Shown here in pieces: positions 1 through 5,980 of a stretch of 7,856 nucleotides of DNA. The position numbers and the translations under genes are program-made. The stretch is from Thermaceae bacterium (lineage in GTDB: Bacteria > Deinococcota > Deinococci > Deinococcales > Marinithermaceae). The stretch covers positions 1-7,856 of the forward strand of contig JALSJG010000263.1 of the NCBI GenBank assembly GCA_026989475.1. The letters are read 5' to 3'. The notes beneath the pieces were generated by a model, which ran no database searches, was not told the DNA's origin, and saw only the letters and a program-made list of their open reading frames with translations. The first letter of the stretch is position 1. The number at the start of each line of letters is the position of its first letter.

Positions 1-1585
1 GCTCGGGCCCCCCGGGGTGGAGCTCGAGCTCGAGCTCAGGGAAGTACGCGCCGAGCTTCTCCTCGAGCGCCTCCAGGCTCGCCTGGGTGGCCTCGGGGCC
101 GGCGAAGAGGGTGAGCACCTCGTACTCTGCCTCCTCGTCCGAAAGCAGGAGCCTAAGGAGCTCGAAAAGCGCCTCCTCGGGGGTCTCGGCCACCAGCTTG
201 AGCTTGCCATCGAGGAGCCCGATCACCTGCCCCAGGGCGACCGCCCCCACCCCCTCGACCTCGGCGTCCCGCGAGGCCCGGGTGACCTCGAGGGTGCGGG
301 CCCCCTTCGCCGCCTCCTCCATCTCGGGGAGGAGCTCTTCTGCTGCCCGGTTCTCGTCGAAGGCCACCGCGGCGGCGAGCCCCTCGCCGATCGTCCGGGT
401 GGGCAGGACTTGGACTTTTTTACCAAGCTTCTTCCCCGCGAGCTCGGCCGCCCGCTCGGCGGTCATGATGACGTTTTTGTTGTTGGGGAGGACGATGACC
501 TCGGGGTTGGGGAGGCTTCGGATCGCGTCCAGGATGTCCTCCACGCTCGGGTTTTGGGTCTGGCCCCCGGAGACCACCCGGGCCCCGAGTCCCCGGAAGG
601 CCCTGGCCAGCCCCCAGCCCGGCGCCACCGCCACCAGCCCCGTGGGCGGCGGGGCCTCCTCGGCCGCGCCCACCATGGCCAGGATCTCGGAGTGTTGCTC
701 GCTCATGTCCTCGACCTTGGTGCGGCGCATCCTGCCGAAGCGGGCGACGGCGGCGAGCAGGCCGTCGGGGTCGTTGGTGTGGATGTGGCCTTTGACGAAG
801 CCCTCGGCCCCCACCACGAGCAGCGAGTCGCCAAAAGGGGCCACCGCCTCCCGGATCTTCTCGATCGGGACCCCGACGTCCTCCATCAAGAACTCGGTGC
901 AGTAGCCGTACTCCTCCTCCTCGAAGGCCTCCTGGGCGTAGCGCTCGATCTTGGGGGGCTCGGGTAGGGGTTTTTGCTCGAGGTAGCCGAGGATTCCCTC
1001 GAGGAACCGGACGTAGCCCATCCCGCCGGCGTCCACCACCCCGGCGGTCTTCAAGACGGGCAGGAGCTCGGGGGTCTTCTCGAGCGCTTCCCGGGCGGAC
1101 TTGAGCGCGGCGGCGAGGACCCCCTCGAGGGTGTCCACCCCAAGTTCCACTGCCCGCCTCGCCCCCTCCGCCGCCGCCCGCGCCACCGTCAGGATCGTGC
1201 CCTCCACCGGCTTCATCACCGCCCGGTAGGCCTCCTTCGCGCCTTGCTCCAGGGCCTTGGCCAGGAGGCCCGGAGAGAGGGCCCGGGCGTTTTTGATCGC
1301 CTCGGCGAAGCCCTTCAGGATCTGGGAGAGGATCACCCCCGAGTTCCCCCGGGCTCCGAGCAGGCTGCCGTAGGCCAGCGCCCGGGCGACCTCGGCCATC
1401 TTCGCGGTGTCGGTGACGTCGAGCTCGCGCCGCACCGACTGCAGGGTGAGGTGCATGTTGGTGCCGGTGTCGCCGTCGGGGACGGGGTAGACGTTGAGCG
1501 CGTTGGTCTCCTCGACGTAGACCCCGAACCAGTCGGTGGCGTAGCGCAGGGCCTCGGCGAGTTTCTCCGCGCTAAGCTCGGTCAT
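1..1585 (-). CDS. fakA: FakA/YloV-like DAK2-domain fatty-acid kinase subunit (3' end cut by window edge)
   Basis: The minus strand reads open from an ATG at 1585 to the left edge, giving 528 residues with no stop. An N-terminal DhaL/DAK2 kinase domain (about 1-200) carries the nucleotide/Mg motif VPDGDTGTNM (35-44, Asp37 and Asp39), GARGNSGVI (77-85) and VDAGG (184-188). A middle domain follows, with Cys229 in EYGYCTEF and His267/His269 in KGHIHTND, where FakA proteins hold Cys/His metal ligands. A DegV-like C-terminal domain runs from about 310. In characterised relatives FakA uses ATP to phosphorylate fatty acids bound to FakB, feeding exogenous or recycled acyl chains into phospholipid. 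No fakB is visible here. The family is usually about 550 residues, so only a short tail is missing. The start overlaps the stop of the Asp23-like gene by four bases (ATGA, 1582-1585), as in the YloU-YloV pair of Firmicutes. The family call is firm; the fatty-acid role is by homology. Confidence 0.93.
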   Translation of the reverse strand, partial: MTELSAEKLAEALRYATDWFGVYVEETNALNVYPVPDGDTGTNMHLTLQSVRRELDVTDTAKMAEVARALAYGSLLGARGNSGVILSQILKGFAEAIKNARALSPGLLAKALEQGAKEAYRAVMKPVEGTILTVARAAAEGARRAVELGVDTLEGVLAAALKSAREALEKTPELLPVLKTAGVVDAGGMGYVRFLEGILGYLEQKPLPEPPKIERYAQEAFEEEEYGYCTEFLMEDVGVPIEKIREAVAPFGDSLLVVGAEGFVKGHIHTNDPDGLLAAVARFGRMRRTKVEDMSEQHSEILAMVGAAEEAPPPTGLVAVAPGWGLARAFRGLGARVVSGGQTQNPSVEDILDAIRSLPNPEVIVLPNNKNVIMTAERAAELAGKKLGKKVQVLPTRTIGEGLAAAVAFDENRAAEELLPEMEEAAKGARTLEVTRASRDAEVEGVGAVALGQVIGLLDGKLKLVAETPEEALFELLRLLLSDEEAEYEVLTLFAGPEATQASLEALEEKLGAYFPELELELHPGGPE

Positions 1586-1935
1586 GCCTCGCCCTCGCCT
1601 TTGCTCACCCCGGTGACGTGGACCCGGATCCGGGTGAGCTCCTTGCCGGCGAGCTCCCTCGCCGCCCAGGCCACCCGCTCGCCCACCGACTCCACCACCG
1701 CCGGGATGTTCACGCCGTAGGCCACCACTACGTAAAGGTCGGCGGTGTAGGCTCCGGGCTTTTCGGGATCGGGTTTGACCACCACGCCTTCCTTGGCCTC
1801 GCGCTTGCCCAGGATGCGGGAGAGCCCCTCTTTGAGCCCCACGGGGCTCATGCCTACCACCCCCGGGACCTCGTGGGCGGCAAGGCCGAGGATGGCCGCG
1901 AGCGCCGAGTCTTCGACCTGAATCCTTCCCTGCAT
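1582..1935 (-). CDS. Asp23/Gls24 family protein (YloU-like)
   Basis: This 117-residue protein begins MQGRIQVEDSALAAILGLAA and contains the family's HEVPGVVGM segment. It then has the alternating DLYVVVAYGVNIPAVVESV strand-helix region and a closing ITGV-like VHVTGVSKG segment. These are typical of Asp23/Gls24 (DUF322) proteins, small alpha/beta proteins of about 110-180 residues, some of which localise near the membrane or associate with envelope stress. No catalytic residues are known for the family. A strong ribosome binding site, GGAGGA at 1941-1946, lies five bases before the ATG and decides the start. The gene follows the DUF3108-like gene by 12 bases and overlaps the fakA start by four, so translation of FakA is probably coupled to it. 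The conserved pairing with YloV/FakA suggests a shared lipid- or envelope-related role, which remains inference. Confidence 0.92.
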   Translation of the reverse strand: MQGRIQVEDSALAAILGLAAHEVPGVVGMSPVGLKEGLSRILGKREAKEGVVVKPDPEKPGAYTADLYVVVAYGVNIPAVVESVGERVAWAARELAGKELTRIRVHVTGVSKGEGEA

Positions 1936-1947
1936 CGTCGTCCTCCG

Positions 1948-2607
1948 TTATTCGCGCCTAATAAGGCGGGCGATGAGCCGCTCTTTGCCGTAGCCGAAGA
2001 CGATCCGGACCGGCAGGCGTGCCTTTTCGCTGAGGTCGAGCTCGAAAAACGCCGCGGGTTCGTCAAAGCGAAAGGTCCGGGCACGAAAACGCCCGGCGGG
2101 GACCTCCACCCGCCGCGTCCCCAGCGCGCGAAGCGGCCCCCGGACCACGCCGTATAGCCCCAGGAAGGCGAGTTCGCCGGCCCGCGGCTGCACCCGGATA
2201 TGGTACACCAGCGAGAGGTCATCCCAAACGGGCCGCGTGCGGGCCCGATAGCGCCCCACCAGCCGCCCGTTTTGGTAGCGGAACGCGCGGATCTCCTCGC
2301 CGACCTCGGCGAGGAGACGGATCTCGCCCTCGACCGGCGAGCGGATCCGCTTTTCGAAGCGGCGGGTGGCGAGGTCGGCGCCGGTTCGGGAGGCGAGGGT
2401 AAGGTCAAAACCCAATAAGCGCGCCACCGCAAGGCCCTCGAACGCGCCCCGAAGCCGCCACCCGCCCCCGGGCGCGGGGTGGGCCTCGATGCGGTAGCGG
2501 CCGATGCCTACCCCCCGGTACTCGAGCCCATAGACCAGCACCTCGCCGTCCGCCCAGGGGACGGCGAGGGCCAGACCAAAGAGGGCGAAAAGCGCGAGCG
2601 CCCGAAT
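1948..2607 (-). CDS. Secreted DUF3108-like protein, probable ATT start
   Basis: The first conventional start is GTG at 2541 (197 residues, beginning MLVYGLEYRGVGIG). The frame stays open upstream to the ald stop at 2617-2619. Those codons spell a good signal peptide: Arg2, then the hydrophobic run ALALFALFGLALA, then AVPWADGE, with cleavage likely after Ala15 or Ala19. No ATG, GTG or TTG lies in that stretch; ATT at 2605-2607 is the only plausible initiator, 9 bases after the ald stop. I therefore give the 219-residue form. The mature part resembles DUF3108: an L-Y-x-x-x-Y-x-G-V-x-I-G opening, DDLSLVYHIR near the middle, then VEVPAGRFRARTF and a closing LPVRIVFGYGKE. These are beta-rich proteins of unknown function, usually exported. 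Family assignment is by pattern memory and is moderate; that it is a real gene is well supported by its operon position and codon use. Confidence 0.75.
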   Translation of the reverse strand: MRALALFALFGLALAVPWADGEVLVYGLEYRGVGIGRYRIEAHPAPGGGWRLRGAFEGLAVARLLGFDLTLASRTGADLATRRFEKRIRSPVEGEIRLLAEVGEEIRAFRYQNGRLVGRYRARTRPVWDDLSLVYHIRVQPRAGELAFLGLYGVVRGPLRALGTRRVEVPAGRFRARTFRFDEPAAFFELDLSEKARLPVRIVFGYGKERLIARLIRRE

Positions 2608-2616
2608 GGCCCCAGC

Positions 2617-3723
2617 TTACCCGAGGACCTCCTCCGGCGGGGTATAGGGAAGGCCGAAGGCCTCGGCCACCGCCGGGTGGGTGAGCCGGCCGGCGTGGAC
2701 GTTCAGCCCCTTCAAGAGGGCGGGGTCCTCCTTGAGCACGTCGAGCCCCTTCTCCGCCAGCTTCAGGACGTAGGGCAGGGTCTGGTTGGTAAGCGCGAAG
2801 GTGCTGGTGCGGGGTACCGCCCCCGGCATGTTGGCGACGCCGTAGTGGACCACCCCGTCCACCACGTAGGTGGGCTCGTCGTGGGTGGTGGGGCGGATCG
2901 TCTCCACGCAGCCGCCCTGGTCCACCGCCACGTCCACGATCACCGCGCCCTCCTTCATCGTCGCCACCATCTCCCGGGTCACGAGCTTCGGGGCCTTGGC
3001 CCCCGGGATCAGCACCGCGCCGATCAGGAGATCGGCGAACCGCACCGCTTTCTTGATGTTGGCCTCGGTCGAGGTCAGGGTGACGAGCCGGCCGCCGAAG
3101 ACGTCGTCCAGGTACTGGAGCCGCCGGTGGTTGATGTCGAGGACGTAGACCTGGGCTCCCATGCCGAGGGCGATCTTGGCCGCGTTGGTGCCCACGGTGC
3201 CGCCCCCCAGGATCACCACCGAGGCCGGGGCCACCCCGGGAACCCCGCCGAGCAGGATGCCGCGGCCCCCCATGGGCTTTTCCAGGTAGTAGGCCCCGAC
3301 CTGGGTGGCCATGCGGCCGGCGACCTCGCTCATGGGGACGAGGAGGGGAAGCGAGCCGTCTTCGAGCTGCACGGTCTCGTAGGCGATTCCGGTGACGCCG
3401 CTTTTCAGCATCGCCTCGGTGAGCTCCCGGCTCGCTGCCAGGTGGAGGTAGGTGAAAAGGAGCAGGCCGGGGCGGAGGTACTTGTACTCCTGGGGGAGGG
3501 GTTCCTTGACCTTGACCACGAGCTCGGCCCCCCAGGCCTCCTCGGCGGAGACCAGTCGGGCTCCGGCCTCGGCGTACTCGGCGTCGGACATGCCCGAGCC
3601 GAACCCGGCGCCTTGTTCCACCAGGACCTCGTGGCCGCGCCGGACCAGGCTCTCGACCCCGCCCGGCGTCATCGCCACCCGGAACTCCATGGGCTTCGTT
3701 TCCTTGGGAACGCCGATTTTCAT
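2617..3723 (-). CDS. ald: Alanine dehydrogenase
   Basis: This enzyme reversibly converts L-alanine, NAD+ and water to pyruvate, ammonia and NADH in the cytoplasm. The 368-residue product has the usual family length and starts MKIGVPKETKPMEFRVAMTP. Active-site residues are visible: Arg15, Lys73 in KVKEP, His94 in TYLHLA and Asp268 in VDVAVDQGG, matching Arg15/Lys75/His96/Asp270 of characterised enzymes. The NAD-binding Rossmann motif GGGTVG is at 173-178, with Asp196 in VYVLDIN at the end of the second strand as the likely ribose ligand. AAGGGGG (3729-3735) lies five bases before the ATG. It is the first gene of a minus-strand operon and is divergent from an Lrp/AsnC regulator, a common arrangement for ald control. 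The other possible family, PntA (transhydrogenase alpha), is excluded by length and by the alanine-site residues. Confidence 0.97.
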   Translation of the reverse strand: MKIGVPKETKPMEFRVAMTPGGVESLVRRGHEVLVEQGAGFGSGMSDAEYAEAGARLVSAEEAWGAELVVKVKEPLPQEYKYLRPGLLLFTYLHLAASRELTEAMLKSGVTGIAYETVQLEDGSLPLLVPMSEVAGRMATQVGAYYLEKPMGGRGILLGGVPGVAPASVVILGGGTVGTNAAKIALGMGAQVYVLDINHRRLQYLDDVFGGRLVTLTSTEANIKKAVRFADLLIGAVLIPGAKAPKLVTREMVATMKEGAVIVDVAVDQGGCVETIRPTTHDEPTYVVDGVVHYGVANMPGAVPRTSTFALTNQTLPYVLKLAEKGLDVLKEDPALLKGLNVHAGRLTHPAVAEAFGLPYTPPEEVLG

Positions 3724-3725
3724 TC

Positions 3726-3756
3726 GGACCCCCTTCGGATTTTAGGTTAGGGGTCC
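3726..3756. repeat. Inverted repeat GGACCCC/GGGGTCC over the ald promoter and RBS
   Basis: GGACCCC (3726-3732) and GGGGTCC (3750-3756) form a perfect 7-bp inverted repeat with 17 bases between the arms. The arms flank the TAAAAT hexamer, and the proximal arm overlaps the ald ribosome binding site. As DNA it could be an operator for the divergent Lrp-type regulator. As RNA, if transcription starts upstream of 3756, it would pair with the ribosome binding site. The repeat is seen directly; its function is inferred. Confidence 0.5.
3739..3744 (-). promoter_or_regulatory. Candidate -10 element of ald
   Basis: On the minus strand TAAAAT matches the sigma-70 -10 consensus at five of six positions and is the most A/T-rich hexamer near ald. 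It lies 15 bases upstream of the ATG, which would give a very short leader. No convincing -35 stands at 16-18 bp; the nearest candidates are TTCCGA (3765-3770, spacing 20) and TTGGAC (3753-3758, spacing 8). The promoter may therefore be activator-dependent, or the hexamer may be chance. Confidence 0.4.
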
Positions 3757-3803
3757 AAAGCGGCTCGGAAAAAGGGAGAATCGAAGGAGGAGGCCGCCTT
3801 TGG
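3755..3803. repeat. Second inverted repeat, CCAAAGCGGC / GCCGCCTTTGG
   Basis: CCAAAGCGGC (3755-3764) is the reverse complement of GCCGCCTTTGG (3793-3803), apart from one extra base in the second arm. The intervening 28 bases are purine-rich. The left arm shares CC (3755-3756) with the first inverted repeat, and the right arm ends two bases before the TTGCGA -35 candidate of the regulator gene. Its placement between two divergent starts suits binding by an Lrp-family oligomer. It could also be chance in a G+C-rich spacer. Confidence 0.45.
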
Positions 3804-3805
3804 GT

Positions 3806-3834
3806 TTGCGATTTTTCGGGGATATCGGGAGAAT
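3806..3834 (+). promoter_or_regulatory. Candidate promoter of the Lrp/AsnC gene
   Basis: TTGCGA (3806-3811) and GAGAAT (3829-3834) each match the sigma-70 consensus at four of six positions and are exactly 17 bp apart. The -10 ends seven bases before the ATG at 3842, so the transcript would start at or next to the start codon. The same layout precedes truB on the other strand. Confidence 0.45.
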
Positions 3835-3841
3835 GCTTTTC

Positions 3842-4309
3842 ATGCCAAAGGTCACGCTCGACGCCCGTGACCGGGCGATCCTCGACGCCCTCCAGGAGGA
3901 CGCCCGGCTCTCCTTTGCGGCGCTGGCCCGCCGGGTGGGGATGAGCCCGCCGGCGGTGGCCGAGCGGGTGCGGAGGCTCGAGGCCGAGGGGGTGATCCAG
4001 GGCTACGGGGCGCGGCTCAACCTCGAGGCCCTGGGGTACCCGGTGACCGCGCTCGTCGCCGTCGCCGCCAGCCCTGAGCGCTACCCCCGGGTCTGGGCCT
4101 ACGCCGAGGCCACGCCCGAGGTGCGGGAGTGCTACTTCGTCACCGGCGAGGCGAGCTTCGTGCTCCGGGTGGTGGCCCGATCGATCGACGACCTCCGGCG
4201 GATCATCGAGGATCTCGGGGTGTTCGGGAGCACCCGGACCTCGGTGGCGCTCAAGGCGCCCCTTATCAAGACCCGTTTTCCCTTGGCCGAAAGACCCGGC
4301 GGATCTTGA
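3842..4309 (+). CDS. Lrp/AsnC family transcriptional regulator
   Basis: The 155-residue product has the standard family length. Its N-terminal winged helix-turn-helix covers about residues 6-60, opening LDARDRAILDALQEDARLSF and continuing ARRVGMSPPAVAERVRRLEAEGVIQGY in two adjoining segments. A RAM ligand-sensing and oligomerisation domain follows (about 66-145), with CYFVTGEASFVLRV and the terminal GSTRTSVALK strand. The frame is open back to a TTG at 3800, and an ATG also occurs at 3833. I chose the ATG at 3842 because GAGAAT stands seven bases upstream, and GGGAG (3827-3831) lies at a usable 10 bases from it. Divergent placement from ald suggests it senses alanine or a related amino acid and controls ald and itself, as AldR-type regulators do. 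The ligand is inference. Its last 44 bases overlap the end of truB on the opposite strand. Confidence 0.92.
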   Translation: MPKVTLDARDRAILDALQEDARLSFAALARRVGMSPPAVAERVRRLEAEGVIQGYGARLNLEALGYPVTALVAVAASPERYPRVWAYAEATPEVRECYFVTGEASFVLRVVARSIDDLRRIIEDLGVFGSTRTSVALKAPLIKTRFPLAERPGGS

Positions 4310-5207
4310 GCTTGAAGCCGTCCCCCTCGGCCACCGCCACCAGGTTTCCCCGCCGGTCGGTGAGGCCCACCAGGCCCTTGGCGGGGATCGGCAGGGGCAC
4401 CCCCTCGAGCACCCGCCGCACCTCGGTGTGGTCGAGCTCGACGGTGGGGAAGGGCAAGGCCTCGACCTCGGGGATCCGCCCCTCGAGGAGCCGTTCGGGC
4501 GGCACCGCCCGGGCGAGGTCCACCCGTCCCACCCGGGTGCGCACGAGCCCCGAGAGGAAGGCCTTGGTGCCGAGAAGTTCGCCGAGGTCCCGGGCGAAGG
4601 CCCGGACGTAGGTGCCCGGCCCCACCACCAGCCGGACGATCGCGGTGGGGTAGGGGCCGAGGGGCGGGGGGAGTTCCACCGGCCGGCCCCGCTCGGCGAG
4701 GCGCCAGCCCTCGGGGCCGGGGGCGATTTTTTTGGGGCGGGGCTCGGGCTCGAAGGCGAGGAGCTCGACCTCGTGGTAGCGGACCGGGCGGGGGCTGAGC
4801 TCGAGCACCTCCCCCCGCCGCGCCGCCTCGTAGGCCCGCACCCCACCCACCTTGACCGCCGAGTAGGCGGGGGGGACCTGCTCGGTGCGCTCGAGGAAGG
4901 AGGCGAGCGCCCGCTTCAGCTCGCGCTGCCGGAAGCGCACCGGAGCCTCCTCCACCACCGGCCCCTCGGCGTCGAGGGTGGGGGTGGTGGCGCCGAAGCT
5001 GATCCAGGCGAGGTACTCTTTCTCGTCGGCGGAGAGGAAGGGGATCAGCTTGGTGTGGGGGTGGCTCGCCACCACTAAAAGCCCGGTCGCGAGCGGGTCC
5101 AAAGTGCCGGTGTGCCCCACCCGGCGGATCCCGAGGACCTTGCGGGCGGCGTCCACGACGTCGTGGGAGGTCATGCCGAGGGGCTTGTCCACGGCAAAAA
5201 GCGGCAT
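4266..5207 (-). CDS. truB: tRNA pseudouridine(55) synthase TruB
   Basis: TruB converts U55 of the tRNA T-loop to pseudouridine. The 313-residue protein starts at its family's normal position (MPLFAVDKPLGMTSHDVV). It carries the catalytic GHTGTLDPLATGLL motif with Asp37 as nucleophile, the KEYLAWI motif (63-69), TLDAEG (77-82), QVPPAYSAVK (110-119) and the GTYVRAFARDLG segment near residue 200. A PUA-like domain forms the last roughly 75 residues (GLVGLTDRRGNLVAVAEGDG and a basic tail). Length agrees with bacterial TruB. There is little Shine-Dalgarno sequence before the ATG (only AAGG touching it), which fits the near-leaderless promoter candidate at 5216-5244. The 3' end runs 44 bases into the convergent regulator gene. 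It is head-to-head with a second pseudouridine synthase. Confidence 0.97.
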   Translation of the reverse strand: MPLFAVDKPLGMTSHDVVDAARKVLGIRRVGHTGTLDPLATGLLVVASHPHTKLIPFLSADEKEYLAWISFGATTPTLDAEGPVVEEAPVRFRQRELKRALASFLERTEQVPPAYSAVKVGGVRAYEAARRGEVLELSPRPVRYHEVELLAFEPEPRPKKIAPGPEGWRLAERGRPVELPPPLGPYPTAIVRLVVGPGTYVRAFARDLGELLGTKAFLSGLVRTRVGRVDLARAVPPERLLEGRIPEVEALPFPTVELDHTEVRRVLEGVPLPIPAKGLVGLTDRRGNLVAVAEGDGFKLKIRRVFRPRENGS

Positions 5208-5215
5208 CCTTGGGC

Positions 5216-5244
5216 ATTCTCGCCCCGAGGCATGGGGATTGCAA
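5216..5244 (-). promoter_or_regulatory. Candidate promoter of truB
   Basis: On the minus strand TTGCAA (5239-5244) is followed after 17 bp by GAGAAT (5216-5221), then eight bases, then the truB ATG at 5207. Each hexamer matches the sigma-70 consensus at four of six positions. Transcription would begin within a base or two of the start codon. The -10 hexamer and spacing are the same as upstream of the Lrp/AsnC gene. Confidence 0.45.
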
Positions 5245-5263
5245 GCGGGGTAGGGTGAGGGGC

Positions 5264-5980
5264 GTGGGCGAGCGGCTGCAAAAGTACCTGGCCCGGGCCG
5301 GGGTGGCCTCGCGCCGGAAGGCCGAGGAGCTGATCCGCGCGGGCCGGGTGACGATCGACGGCCGGGTAGCCCGGCTCGGCGACCGGGTGCCCGAGGGCGC
5401 CGAGGTCCGGGTGGACGGCAAGCCGGTGGACCCGCCGGGGCCGCCGGTGGTCCTTGCGCTTTATAAGCCCCCCGGCTACACCACCACGAAGCGCGATCCC
5501 CACGCCGAGCGCACCGTCTACGAGCTGGTCCCGGACCTCCCCGGCCTGGTGGCGGTGGGCCGGCTCGACCGGGACTCGGAGGGGCTTTTGCTCTTTACCA
5601 ACTGGGGCGAGCTCGCCCACCGGCTTTCCCACCCCCGCTACGGGGTGGAGAAGGTCTACCGGGTCACCTGTCGGCGGGGCACGCCCCCCCGGGCGCTCCT
5701 CAAGCGGCTCGAGCGGGGGATCGTCGAGGGCGGCGAGCGCCTGGTGGCGAAAAAGGCCCGCCCCGCTCCCCACGGGGCGGTGCTCACCCTCACCGAGGGG
5801 AAAAAGCGCGAGGTCCGGCGGATGATGCGGGCGATCGGCTACCCGGTGGCGCGGCTTTTGCGGGTGAAGTACGGACCGGTGCGGCTCGGGGGGCTTTCCC
5901 CCGGGCAGTGGCGTAGGCTTTCGGAGGGGGAGACGATGGCGCTCGCAAGGGCGGTGGGGCTATGGAAGGAGGATCGGTGA
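5264..5980 (+). CDS. rluB: RsuA/RluB family rRNA pseudouridine synthase
   Basis: The 238-residue product opens with an S4 RNA-binding domain (GERLQKYLARAGVASRRKAE, through about residue 55). The RsuA-type catalytic domain follows, with YKPPGY (67-72), the catalytic motif GRLDRDSEGLLLFTN (99-113, Asp102) and YGVEKVYRV. EGKKREVRRM near residue 185 is the signature of the non-RluA branch. LLLFTN resembles RluB (23S rRNA U2605 in E. coli) more than RsuA (16S U516), but the target base cannot be settled here. The frame is open back to a TTG at 5210. GTG at 5264 matches the family start; GTG at 5255 is an alternative with GGGG four bases upstream. TAGGGT (5251-5256) ends seven bases before the chosen GTG, so a leaderless start is possible, but no -35 is visible. 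The stop overlaps the next gene's start as GTGA. Confidence 0.9.
   Translation: MGERLQKYLARAGVASRRKAEELIRAGRVTIDGRVARLGDRVPEGAEVRVDGKPVDPPGPPVVLALYKPPGYTTTKRDPHAERTVYELVPDLPGLVAVGRLDRDSEGLLLFTNWGELAHRLSHPRYGVEKVYRVTCRRGTPPRALLKRLERGIVEGGERLVAKKARPAPHGAVLTLTEGKKREVRRMMRAIGYPVARLLRVKYGPVRLGGLSPGQWRRLSEGETMALARAVGLWKEDR

Noticed and set aside
21..38. Tandem GAGCTC repeat at the left edge as a possible regulatory or cloning-derived repeat
   Set aside because: Three copies fall in frame within fakA and encode alternating Glu-Leu (ELELEL). Given the general CTC/GAG codon preference, this is an ordinary coding repeat.
17..1720. Two long plus-strand open frames opposite fakA and the Asp23-like gene
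   Set aside because: They are antisense to clear protein families with catalytic motifs. Their translations are low-complexity Leu/Gly/His/Asp-rich and have no ribosome binding site.
2479..3750. Plus-strand open frame of about 420 codons opposite ald
   Set aside because: It is the complement frame of a well-supported alanine dehydrogenase and its product is His/Gly/Asp-rich with no family resemblance. An overprinted gene cannot be strictly excluded, but nothing supports it.
3753..3758. TTGGAC as the -35 of ald
   Set aside because: It stands only 8 bp from the TAAAAT hexamer, far short of the normal 16-18 bp spacing.
3800..3841. Longer N-terminus for the Lrp/AsnC gene, starting at TTG 3800 or ATG 3833
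   Set aside because: The added residues (GLRFFGDIGRMLF) do not fit the family N-terminus and would lie over the promoter candidate. The sequence GGGAGA touches the 3833 ATG, too close for a ribosome binding site.
2405..4846. Very long open frame on the minus strand (over 800 codons) crossing ald, the intergenic region, lrp and truB
   Set aside because: The translation is dominated by Arg, Pro, Gly and Ser with no recognisable domain. It crosses real genes on both strands and the regulatory spacer. It is a product of high G+C with few stop codons.
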